64,000 bases of DNA, taken from assembly GCF_029868745.1 (NCBI RefSeq), contig NZ_JARWOP010000314.1, positions 1 to 64,000 of the forward strand. The letters are read 5' to 3'. Below the pieces are notes generated by a model that was not told the DNA's origin, made no database searches, and worked only from the letters and a program-made list of their open reading frames with translations. The translations under genes and the position numbers were made by a program. The stretch is from Nocardia wallacei (GTDB lineage: Bacteria; Actinomycetota; Actinomycetes; Mycobacteriales; Mycobacteriaceae). Below are positions 8,585 to 16,064 of the stretch, piece after piece; position 1 is the stretch's first letter, and every line of letters starts with the position of its first letter.

Positions 8585-9064
8585 TCAGCGGCGGCGGAAC
8601 CACCTGCGGCGGCGGCCGGGTGGTGTGGGTGTGCCGGGGCCGGCCGAGCTGTCGGCGGTGGGTTTGTGCTCGTGGCGCCACTGCTCGACGACCTCGTCGA
8701 CGTCGACGGGCGCGACGGGCACGTGCGGGCCGCTGGGCAGGCGTTGCCATTCGATGATGCGGGCGTTGAGTTCGGCGGCCAGTTCGCGGACGTCGCGTTC
8801 GAAGCGCAGGCGGCGTATCCGTTCCGGGAGTTGCTCCAGGTCGCGCCGCAGCAGCAGGGAGGGCGGCAGCACGCCGTCGCCCGTGACTCCCTCGCGCCGT
8901 AGGTAGTCCCGCAGCCAGGAATCCTCTGTCACCGGTTGCCCGGCCCCCGGAATCGGTTTGCCCGCCCCCGGCAGATTCTCGAACTCGCCGCGCTCGGTGG
9001 CCTCCCGAATCTGCTTGTCTACCCACGATTCGTGAGTCATTCCCGCAGGCTTACGCTCGGTCAC
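8585..9064 (-). CDS. DUF1992 (DnaJC28-like) protein
   Basis: 159 residues. The GTG start has AGGGG about 7 bases upstream. The core reads WVDKQIREATERGEFENLPGAGKPIP, the signature of DUF1992, the conserved domain of DnaJ homologue subfamily C member 28. No J domain is present. The C-terminus is a basic, Pro/Arg-rich tail (PTPPGRRRRWFRRR). Function unknown. It occupies the slot held by gnd1 in the mycobacterial block and reads toward guaB1 across a 193-bp gap. Confidence 0.85.
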   Translation of the reverse strand: MTERKPAGMTHESWVDKQIREATERGEFENLPGAGKPIPGAGQPVTEDSWLRDYLRREGVTGDGVLPPSLLLRRDLEQLPERIRRLRFERDVRELAAELNARIIEWQRLPSGPHVPVAPVDVDEVVEQWRHEHKPTADSSAGPGTPTPPGRRRRWFRRR

Positions 9065-9243
9065 GGCTATCCCCTTCGATAGTCGACGGTCTGCCTCTCC
9101 ATCGTAACGGCTTGCCACACAGGCCCGTTCGAGCCCACAACCGACCGTCGGAGTCGTCGGCCCACCGGTTAGCGGTGCGGTTGCGGCGGTGAAATCCGGG
9201 GTGCTTTTCGTGCGCGGCGGCCGCGATTCCCCGGCGTTTCGCC

Positions 9244-10197
9244 TCAGGCGGCGCTGAACAACCGGCTCAGCTCGACCAGCCACGGAATCGCTACGGCCAA
9301 GGTCGGCACCACCAGGATGGCGGCGGCCACCAGATACGCCGCCACCGCGATCCGGATATCGCCGAGCGGTCCGGCCAGCCGCTGGATCCGGATCAGCGTG
9401 GTGGGACCGCCGACGGCCATCGCCCCTTGCGGCGCAGTCGAATTCGAGCAGGCCACCAGCGCTCGCGCCAGCGGCGTCGGCCCGGTGACCTTGACCGCGG
9501 AGTCGTCGGCGAGCAACTCGATCAGCAGCTTCACCGAGTCCAGCGCCGACTTGCTGCGCACCACGCGCGGGAAGGCCTCGTGCGCGGCGGTGAACGCCTC
9601 GAGCACCAGATCGTGCCGGGCCCGCAGGTGCGAGCGCTCGTGACTGACGATCGCCTTCAACTCCGCGTCGGACAGGCTCGTGAAGGTGCCCTGGCTGAGC
9701 ACGACGCGGCGGCGCAACCCGGGTAGGCAGTAGGCGATCGGCTCGGTGGCGGCGAGCACCCGGATGTCGGCGGCGCCGCGCTCGCTGTGCCGGTATTCGC
9801 GCCCCTGGTCCAGCAGGTCGACCAGCATGCGGTGGCGGGCGCGGCGGCGGCGGGTGTGCACCCCGACCCGGATCGAGGCGTAGATCAGGCGCGCGCCGAC
9901 CAGCAGCGTCAATGCGAACACGACCACGTAAGCCAGCCACAGCGGCAGCCCGAGCGCGTCGATTTCGCCGGTGGGGGAGGTGGTGGGCCGGCCGTCCGGA
10001 CCGGGCACCAGAAGCTGACTGGCGATGGCCAGTCCGGACCCGAACGCACTGAGAACGGCGGCGAGAGCGACGGCCTGCCACAGCACGAGCGCCGCCCGCG
10101 GTGTCCGGTACGGCCATCGGGCTCGGCTGAGCAGGCTCGGCACCGGTCCCGCCAGAAGCAAGGCGAGACCGGCGAAGACCGGCGCGGTTGCGTTCAT
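9244..10197 (-). CDS. M56 family membrane metallopeptidase (BlaR1-like, Rv1845c-like)
   Basis: 317 residues with several transmembrane segments at both ends and a cytosolic zinc-protease core, SHERSHLRARHD (HExxH with His186, Glu187, His190). It lacks the extracellular penicillin-binding sensor domain of true BlaR1. In the family the peptidase inactivates the BlaI repressor encoded next to it. blaI lies 59 bp upstream on the same strand, so the two probably form one operon. Confidence 0.88.
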   Translation of the reverse strand: MNATAPVFAGLALLLAGPVPSLLSRARWPYRTPRAALVLWQAVALAAVLSAFGSGLAIASQLLVPGPDGRPTTSPTGEIDALGLPLWLAYVVVFALTLLVGARLIYASIRVGVHTRRRRARHRMLVDLLDQGREYRHSERGAADIRVLAATEPIAYCLPGLRRRVVLSQGTFTSLSDAELKAIVSHERSHLRARHDLVLEAFTAAHEAFPRVVRSKSALDSVKLLIELLADDSAVKVTGPTPLARALVACSNSTAPQGAMAVGGPTTLIRIQRLAGPLGDIRIAVAAYLVAAAILVVPTLAVAIPWLVELSRLFSAA

Positions 10198-10256
10198 GCT
10201 CAGCTCACTGCGTTGTGGGGCCAGGGCCCGAGATCGCGCCGCTCCGCTGCGCCGAC

Positions 10257-10673
10257 CTACTGCGGCGGGGCGACTCCTTTGTCGTCGGACGCGTTGCGCG
10301 CGGCCTCGGTTGCTTCGAGCTTAGCGAGTGCGTCCCGCAGTGCGGCAGCCTCATCCTGTCCGACCTGCTCGACGAAGTGCACCAGCGCGGCGCGGCGGCT
10401 GCCGACCTCGTCGGCCTGCTGTAGCGCGTCGACCATCAGACTCGCGACCAACTCGTCGCGGGTGTGCACCGGGGCGTAGCGATGGGCACGATCGTCGCGC
10501 TGCTGCACGACCAGATTCTTCTTCGCCAGTCGCTGCAGCACGGTCATCACCGTGGTGTACGCGAGTTCGCGGCGCGCCGCGAGGGCCTCGTGGACCTGCC
10601 GGACCGTTTGCGGTTCATCGGCCGACCACAACTGGTCCATGACCGCTTTCTCGAGTTCACCAAGACCTGCCAT
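10257..10673 (-). CDS. blaI: BlaI/MecI-type repressor
   Basis: 138 residues. The N-terminal winged helix starts MAGLGELEKAVMDQLWSADE, with the recognition region TVMTVLQRLAKKNLVVQQRD, as in Penicillinase_R proteins (Rv1846c in M. tuberculosis). It represses itself, the neighbouring M56 peptidase and, in mycobacteria, a wider stress regulon. An imperfect dyad 35 bases upstream of its start is a candidate self-operator. Confidence 0.92.
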   Translation of the reverse strand: MAGLGELEKAVMDQLWSADEPQTVRQVHEALAARRELAYTTVMTVLQRLAKKNLVVQQRDDRAHRYAPVHTRDELVASLMVDALQQADEVGSRRAALVHFVEQVGQDEAAALRDALAKLEATEAARNASDDKGVAPPQ

Positions 10674-10707
10674 CCCACCAGTTTACGGAGGCAACGACAC
10701 AAATGCG

Positions 10708-10724
10708 TACTACAGATCGTCGTA
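10708..10724. promoter_or_regulatory. Candidate BlaI operator
   Basis: An imperfect inverted repeat, TACTACA-GAT-CGTCGTA (5 of 7 arm positions pair), lies 35-51 bases upstream of the blaI start. TACTAC-type half-sites are typical of BlaI/MecI operators, and self-repression is the family rule. Binding is inferred from position and symmetry. Confidence 0.4.
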
Positions 10725-10750
10725 ACCGGTCGGTAACTGTGTGGGATTTT

Positions 10751-11593
10751 TCATAGGGGTGCGGGGTACCGGTCGGGACCACCGACCGCGCCGCGCACGT
10801 GCCGGGTCCCGATCGGCACGATCATCGGCCGCCCGGAGACCGGATCGTCGAGCACGCTGGCCTCGAGGCCGAACACCTCGCGCAGCAGCTCGGCGTCGAC
10901 GATGTCGGCGGGGGCGCCCTGCGCGACGATGCGGCCGTCGCGCATCACGATCAGCCGGTCGCTGTAGCGGATGGCGAGGTTGAGGTCGTGCAGCACCATC
11001 ACCACCGTGCGGCCCAGATCGGCGTGCAGGCGGTCGACCAGGTCCAGGACCTCGAGCGAGTGCGCCAGGTCCAGATAGGTGGTCGGCTCGTCCAGCAGCA
11101 GGATGTCGGTGCCCTGGGCGAGCGCCATGGAGATCCAGGCGCGCTGGCGCTGGCCGCCGGACAGTTCGTCGAGGGTGCGGTCGGCCAGGTCGGCGATGCC
11201 GGTCTGGTCCAGCGCGGTCGCCACCTCCGACTCGTCGTCGGCCGACCACTGCCGCAGCCAGGACTGGTGCGGATGTCGGCCGCGCGCAACGAGATCGGCG
11301 ACGGTCAGGCCCTCCGGCGCGACGGGTGTCTGCGGAAGCATGCCCACGATCCGCGCCACGTCCCGGGTCTTGAGCGTGGCGATCGCCTTGCCGTCCAACA
11401 GGACTCGGCCCGCGCGCGGCCGCAGCAACCGGCCCAGCGCTCGCAGCAGTGTGGACTTGCCGCAGCCGTTCGGGCCGATCACGGTGGTGATCACGCCGGT
11501 CTCGATCTCCAGTGACAGGCCGTCGACGATGACGCGGCCGCCGTATCCCAGGGTGATGTCGTCGGCGGTGAGGCGATGGGGGGTGGCCGTCAT
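10751..11593 (-). CDS. Ferric-siderophore ABC transporter ATPase (FecE/FepC type)
   Basis: 280 residues. Walker A is GPNGCGKST (about 39-47), the signature is LSGGQRQRAWI, Walker B is ILLLDEPTTYLD and the H-loop is VVMVLHDLNLA: a complete FecE-type ATPase. It energises import of ferric siderophores by the two FecCD permeases encoded directly upstream, whose stop it overlaps (ATGA). No substrate-binding lipoprotein gene is in the cluster. Confidence 0.93.
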   Translation of the reverse strand: MTATPHRLTADDITLGYGGRVIVDGLSLEIETGVITTVIGPNGCGKSTLLRALGRLLRPRAGRVLLDGKAIATLKTRDVARIVGMLPQTPVAPEGLTVADLVARGRHPHQSWLRQWSADDESEVATALDQTGIADLADRTLDELSGGQRQRAWISMALAQGTDILLLDEPTTYLDLAHSLEVLDLVDRLHADLGRTVVMVLHDLNLAIRYSDRLIVMRDGRIVAQGAPADIVDAELLREVFGLEASVLDDPVSGRPMIVPIGTRHVRGAVGGPDRYPAPL

Positions 11594-12675
11594 GAGATGG
11601 TCGCCTTCCGGTTCGTGCGCACGAGCAACAACAGCAGGAACGGTCCGCCGAGCGCGGCGGTGATGATGCCGACCGGTAGGTCGACGGGAACCACGGTACG
11701 CGCGATGACATCCGCGCCGACCACGACGAGCGCGCCGACGAGGGCCGATCCGAGCACCGGCTCGCCGGGCAGACGCAGCAGCCGCCGCGCGATCTGCGGC
11801 GCGGCCAGACCCACGAACGCGACCGGCCCGACGGCGGCGGTGGCCAGTGACGCCGCGACGACCGCCGCGCCCAGCAGCAGTCCCTGCTGCGCCTGCAACC
11901 GGACGCCCAGCGCGCGAGTGGTTTCGGTGCCGAAGCGCAGCGCGGCGAGCGTGCGCGCCGAGGCGGCGGTGACGACCAGCACCACGGTCAGCGCGATCGC
12001 GGCGGGGACGGCGCGGGACCAGTCGGCGCCGTTGAGCGAACCGGTGAGCCAGAGTTGGGCACGGGTGGCGTCGGTGAGCGTCGCGCGGGTCATCAGCCAG
12101 CTCACCCCCGAGAGCAGCAGCGCGTTGACGCCGATCCCGATGAGTACCAACCGCATTCCCGTCGCACCGGCCGCGCCGTCGCGCGATCGCCCCCAGGCCA
12201 GCAGGTAGATTGCCGCGGCCGTGAGCAGCCCGCCGGCCAGCGCCGCCAGGGGCACGCCGACGGTGGCCGCGGCGCCCGTCGCGGTGCCGGTGCCCGCGAC
12301 CGCGGCGACGGCGGCGAAACTCGAGCCCGCGGTGATGCCGAGCAGGTCCGGGCTGGCGAGCGGGTTGTGCAGGATCGACTGGGTGATCGCCCCGGCCAGC
12401 CCCAGCGCCGCGCCCGCGACGACGGCGGTCACCGCGCGGGGCAGCCGCGACTCGAAGATGATGAAACGCTGTGCCCGCGTGCCTCCGCCGGTGAGCACAT
12501 CGAACACCCGCTCCAGCGGAATCGCGAACTCGCCCACCGCGATATCGAGCGCGAACAGCACGAGCGTCGCGACCACAAGCCCTACCACGGTGAGCAGCAC
12601 GGTAATTCGCAATACGGCCGAGAACGGGCCCACCCGCACCGCGGGCCGCACCCGGGCCAGGATCGGAATGTTCAC
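11590..12675 (-). CDS. FecCD-type iron-siderophore permease (second subunit)
   Basis: 361 residues from a GTG start in a 4-base GTGA overlap with the upstream permease. About nine to ten transmembrane segments; family motifs ESRLPRAVTAVVAGAALGLA, QSILHNPLASPDLLGITAGS and AVGPVAFVGLAAPQIARRL are clear. It pairs with the first permease as the heterodimeric membrane channel of a BtuCD-like importer. Confidence 0.92.
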   Translation of the reverse strand: MNIPILARVRPAVRVGPFSAVLRITVLLTVVGLVVATLVLFALDIAVGEFAIPLERVFDVLTGGGTRAQRFIIFESRLPRAVTAVVAGAALGLAGAITQSILHNPLASPDLLGITAGSSFAAVAAVAGTGTATGAAATVGVPLAALAGGLLTAAAIYLLAWGRSRDGAAGATGMRLVLIGIGVNALLLSGVSWLMTRATLTDATRAQLWLTGSLNGADWSRAVPAAIALTVVLVVTAASARTLAALRFGTETTRALGVRLQAQQGLLLGAAVVAASLATAAVGPVAFVGLAAPQIARRLLRLPGEPVLGSALVGALVVVGADVIARTVVPVDLPVGIITAALGGPFLLLLLVRTNRKATIS

Positions 12676-13709
12676 AGCCCCACCGCCTTTCGCCGCCGCA
12701 CGAACCAGATGAAGCAGGGCGCCCCGACCGCGGCGAGCACGATACCGGTCTGCAGTTCGCCGGGGCGCGCGACGACGCGGCCCACGATATCGGCCGAGAG
12801 CAGGAGCAGGGCGCCCATCAGGCCCGAATAGGGCAGCAGCCAGCGGTGATCCGGGCCGGTGACCATGCGGGCCAGGTGCGGGACGACCAGTCCGAGGAAC
12901 GAAATGGGCCCGACCGCGGCGGTGGCCGCCCCGGTGAGCAGCACGACCGCCGCGAGCCCCAGCGCCCGGTTGCGCCCGACATTCACCCCGAGTCCGCGCG
13001 CCACGTCCTCGCCCAGGCCCAGCGCGTTGAGGCCGGGCGCGGCGACCAGCGCCAGCACGGTCCCGACGAACAGGAACGGCAGCACCTGCCGCAACACGTC
13101 GACGTCGTGCCCGGCGACCGTGCCGACCACCCAGAACCGGTAGGTGTCCAGCGCCGCGGGATCCAGCAGCACAACGGCATTCGTCAGTGCCTGGAGCAGC
13201 GCGGTCACGGCGGCGCCCGCGAGCACCAGGCTCAGCGGGCTCGCGGTGCCGCCTCCCACCGCGGAGACCCCGAACACCACCAGCCCCGCCACCAGCGCGC
13301 CCGCGAAGGCGAACCAGATGTACTGGTCCGGCCGGGTGAGGGCGAACAGGTGAATCGACAGCGCCGCCAGGAATGCCGCTCCGGCATTGAGTCCGAGCAG
13401 CCCGGCGTCGGCGAGGGGATTGCGTGTGTAACCCTGGATGAGCGCGCCGGCGATCCCGAGGGCCAGTCCGGTGAGCAGCGCCAAACCGGTTCGGGGCAAC
13501 CGTAGTTCGCGCACGATCTGGTCGGCGGGGGTACTCGCCGGGCAGGTCAGCGGCCAGCCGTCCGGGCAGGTGAGGGCGTGGTAGACCGCGTCCAAGGGGA
13601 GCGAGCGCGCGCCCACGGCGATGCCCGCGGCGGTGACGACCAGCAGTAATACCGCCAGGACCAGCAAACCCGCGACGCGGTGCCGTGGAAGGGTGACTCG
13701 GGCGGGCAC
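12672..13709 (-). CDS. FecCD-type iron-siderophore permease (first subunit)
   Basis: 345 residues with multiple transmembrane segments and the family motifs RLPRTGLALLTGLALGIAG, QGYTRNPLADAGLLGLNAGA and VGPISFLGLVVPHLARMVTG. It is the first gene of the three-gene transporter operon. An IdeR-type iron box 46 bases upstream of its start indicates repression in iron-replete cells. Confidence 0.92.
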   Translation of the reverse strand: MPARVTLPRHRVAGLLVLAVLLLVVTAAGIAVGARSLPLDAVYHALTCPDGWPLTCPASTPADQIVRELRLPRTGLALLTGLALGIAGALIQGYTRNPLADAGLLGLNAGAAFLAALSIHLFALTRPDQYIWFAFAGALVAGLVVFGVSAVGGGTASPLSLVLAGAAVTALLQALTNAVVLLDPAALDTYRFWVVGTVAGHDVDVLRQVLPFLFVGTVLALVAAPGLNALGLGEDVARGLGVNVGRNRALGLAAVVLLTGAATAAVGPISFLGLVVPHLARMVTGPDHRWLLPYSGLMGALLLLSADIVGRVVARPGELQTGIVLAAVGAPCFIWFVRRRKAVGL

Positions 13710-13754
13710 GGCGACGAATAACTCCTGACGTGATTCGATTCATTGCTCGGTAAG

Positions 13755-13773
13755 TCTGGTAAGCCTAACCTAT
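13755..13773. promoter_or_regulatory. IdeR/DtxR iron box in divergent promoter
   Basis: This 19-mer matches the mycobacterial IdeR consensus TTAGGTTAGGCTAACCTAA at 14 of 19 positions (counted by eye); its right half GCCTAACCTA is nearly perfect. It lies 46 bases from the permease start and 32 bases from the FhuF-like start, suitably placed to repress both divergent units when iron is sufficient. Confidence 0.75.
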
Positions 13774-13805
13774 CTTTCGATTCGGCCAACCGACGAGGAG
13801 GTTCG

Positions 13806-14513
13806 ATGTCCGAACCGATGATTGCCAGCACGGCCCGCCGATCCGACGAGGCGTTCGGATACGCGTGTGCCCGCCTGCGCGCCTTACAGCCGGAACATCC
13901 GCGGGTGTACGCCGTGGCGGCGATAGCCGATCAGGGCCGGCGGCGCTGGTGGCGGCTGGCCGACGGGGTGCGCGAGGGGCGCATCGAACTGATGTACCGG
14001 CGTCATGCCGCGGAGATGATCAGCGCCGACATCGCGGCGGAAGTCGTTGCCACGGCGTTGATTCACGCCGTCGTCGGCCGGGTGGTCGCGCTGTTCGTGG
14101 CCGAGGGCCGGGCATGGGATCCGGGGCTGGAGAATCTGTGGGTGCACACCGACAACGACGGCGGCATCGACTGGGCGGGCCTGTCCGACACCACGATTCG
14201 GGTGATCGACGGCGACCGGCTGGCGGGCGGGCCCGGTGTGGTGACGCTGCCGTGCGAGCGGGCGATGTCGGTGTGGCTGGCCCATCGCTGCGAGGCGGTG
14301 CTGATGCTGGTGCAGCACAGCATGTTCCGGTGCGCGGGCCTGAGCGCGCGGCGGTTCTGGGCGCTGGTCGGCGAGACCGTCGCGGGCGCCGCCACCTACG
14401 TGCCGGATCTGGCGCGGACCTCCTCCGCGGTGGGCGCCGCGCGGGGGCAGGCGCTGCTCGTGGCGATGGAGGAACGCGGGATGCCGGTACGTCGCGCTTG
14501 CTTAGTTAGGTAA
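13806..14513 (+). CDS. FhuF-like siderophore-iron reductase family protein
   Basis: 235 residues from ATG with GAGGAGG five bases upstream. Its position, divergent from the siderophore transporter under an iron box, and general FhuF/IucC-C-like features (LWVHTDNDGG, AHRCEAVLMLVQHSMF) suggest a ferric-siderophore reductase or ferric-iron-release protein. Classical FhuF ends with a Cys-rich [2Fe-2S] motif beginning like RRxCC. Here the C-terminus stops at VRRACLVR just where that motif would begin, so the gene may be truncated or belong to the Cys-less subgroup. Confidence 0.5.
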   Translation: MSEPMIASTARRSDEAFGYACARLRALQPEHPRVYAVAAIADQGRRRWWRLADGVREGRIELMYRRHAAEMISADIAAEVVATALIHAVVGRVVALFVAEGRAWDPGLENLWVHTDNDGGIDWAGLSDTTIRVIDGDRLAGGPGVVTLPCERAMSVWLAHRCEAVLMLVQHSMFRCAGLSARRFWALVGETVAGAATYVPDLARTSSAVGAARGQALLVAMEERGMPVRRACLVR

Positions 14514-14524
14514 GCCTGCCCTAC
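14506..14524 (+). promoter_or_regulatory. Second IdeR-type iron box
   Basis: This 19-mer matches the IdeR consensus at 14 of 19 positions by eye (TTAGG left half, CCTA right end) and overlaps the last codons and stop of the FhuF-like gene. No iron gene follows: the next 66 bases lead into a 67-G tract and then a thioesterase gene. The expected downstream iron-regulated gene is missing, or the box is fortuitous. Confidence 0.5.
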
Positions 14525-14587
14525 ACTCGGACTCGGCGTTCGGATCGCCGAGAGTCCCGAGGGCTGCGGTCGACTCCCGATCCTGTG

Positions 14588-14685
<98 letters not shown>

Positions 14686-14797
14686 TGGTGGTTTTGTTTG
14701 TGTGGGCGGGGGCGGCCCCCGCCGCTCTTTTTCTGGGCAGGGTGCTTCCCGGAACCCGGGGACCGGGCGGTACGCGGTCTGTGTAAATGTTTTCGGT

Positions 14798-15238
14798 ATG
14801 ACCCAGCAGGACCAACCCTCCCTGGCGGATATGACCCCGGAACTCATGACCCGTTACAGCGAGGGCACTTTCACCGATCTGATCGGCCTGAAGTACACCG
14901 CGCTCGGCCCGGACCGGGTGGCGGCCGAGTGGGTGGTGTCGCCGCAGCAGCATCAGCCCGCGGGCATCGTGAACGGCGGCGTGTACTGCACGGTGATCGA
15001 GACGCTGGCCAGCGTGGGCGGCGGGACCTGGTTCGGCGAGCGCGGGACGGTCGTGGGCGTCAACAACAACACCGACTTCCTGCGAGCGGTGCGCGAAGGC
15101 ACGCTGCGCGGCGAGGCCACGCCCGTCCATCGCGGCCGGTTGCAGCAGCTGTGGCAGGTGGTGATCACCGACGAGGACGACCGGGTGGTCGCCCGCGGTC
15201 AGGTGCGCCTGCAGAACCTGGCGGCCGCCGGGGAGTGA
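14798..15238 (+). CDS. PaaI-type hotdog-fold thioesterase (Rv1847-like)
   Basis: 146 residues from MTQQDQPSL. The hotdog core contains HQPAGIVNGGVYCTVIETLAS, with the conserved H-x4-G-x-V-x-GG pattern of PaaI-type acyl-CoA thioesterases, and VGVNNNTDFLRAVREG. The same gene (Rv1847) precedes ureA in M. tuberculosis. The physiological acyl-CoA substrate is unknown. Sequence just upstream is disturbed by the poly-G artefact, so the promoter cannot be read, but the coding part looks intact. Confidence 0.88.
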   Translation: MTQQDQPSLADMTPELMTRYSEGTFTDLIGLKYTALGPDRVAAEWVVSPQQHQPAGIVNGGVYCTVIETLASVGGGTWFGERGTVVGVNNNTDFLRAVREGTLRGEATPVHRGRLQQLWQVVITDEDDRVVARGQVRLQNLAAAGE

Positions 15239-15352
15239 GTCCGGCAGCTCCGCGCCGGGGCCCGTGGCCAGCACGTCGCGGAGCGCGGCCGGTGCGCCCG
15301 TGCCAGAATGGCCCGCACTGCGGAAACCAGTCCGACTCGCAGAGGAGCACGC

Positions 15353-15655
15353 ATGCGATTGTCGCCGCACGAGCAGGAGCGGCTGATGCTCAGCTACGCG
15401 GCCGAACTCGCGCGCCGCCGCCGCGAGCGCGGGCTGCGGCTCAACCACCCGGAGGCGGTCGCGATCATCACCGACCACGTGCTGGAGGGCGCCCGCGACG
15501 GGCGCACCGTGGCCGAACTGATGGCCTCCGGCCGCACGGTGCTCGGCCGCGACGACGTCATGGACGGCGTGCCCGAGATGATCCACGACGTGCAGGTGGA
15601 GGCCACGTTCCCGGACGGGACCAAGCTCGTCACCGTGCACCACCCGATCGGCTGA
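15353..15655 (+). CDS. ureA: Urease gamma subunit
   Basis: 100 residues, the standard UreA length, starting MRLSPHEQERLML with GAGGAG six bases upstream. The conserved LNHPEAVAIITDHVLEGARD and HDVQVEATFPDGTKLVTVHH regions are intact. It is the small structural subunit of the nickel urease. It leads the ureABC operon, with ureB starting within 8 bases of its stop. Confidence 0.97.
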   Translation: MRLSPHEQERLMLSYAAELARRRRERGLRLNHPEAVAIITDHVLEGARDGRTVAELMASGRTVLGRDDVMDGVPEMIHDVQVEATFPDGTKLVTVHHPIG

Positions 15656-15662
15656 GGTGACC

Positions 15663-16064
15663 ATGGCGGACCGGAATTCCGAGAACGCGGCGCCCGTGGT
15701 GCCGGGCGAGATCTTCTATGCCGAGGGCGTCATCGAGATCAACGCCGGGGCCGACCGCGTCGAACTCGACGTCGTGAACACCGGCGACCGGCCGGTCCAG
15801 GTCGGCAGCCACGTTCATTTCCCGCAGGCCAACGCCGCGCTGGAGTTCGACCGCGCGGCCGCGCACGGCCGCCGCCTCGACATCCCCGCCGGTACCGCCG
15901 TGCGCTTCGAACCCGGTCTCGGACAGCGCGTCTCGCTGGTTCCGCTCGGCGGCACCCGCGAGGTGTACGGCATCAGCCGGAACGCGCCGGGGCCCCTGGA
16001 CGTGCCGCCGCCACCCGGCTGGTCGTCCGCCACCGAACGCGGAATCCTGGACGGGACACTGTGA
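15663..16064 (+). CDS. ureB: Urease beta subunit
   Basis: 133 residues from the ATG at 15663, preceded by GAGGT six bases upstream; a GTG at 15657 is an in-frame alternative. UreB features include PGEIFYAEGVIEINAGAD, the VGSHVHFPQANAALEFDR core and a C-terminal tail ending RGILDGTL. It overlaps ureC by 4 bp (GTGA), so the subunits are translationally coupled. Confidence 0.96.
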   Translation: MADRNSENAAPVVPGEIFYAEGVIEINAGADRVELDVVNTGDRPVQVGSHVHFPQANAALEFDRAAAHGRRLDIPAGTAVRFEPGLGQRVSLVPLGGTREVYGISRNAPGPLDVPPPPGWSSATERGILDGTL

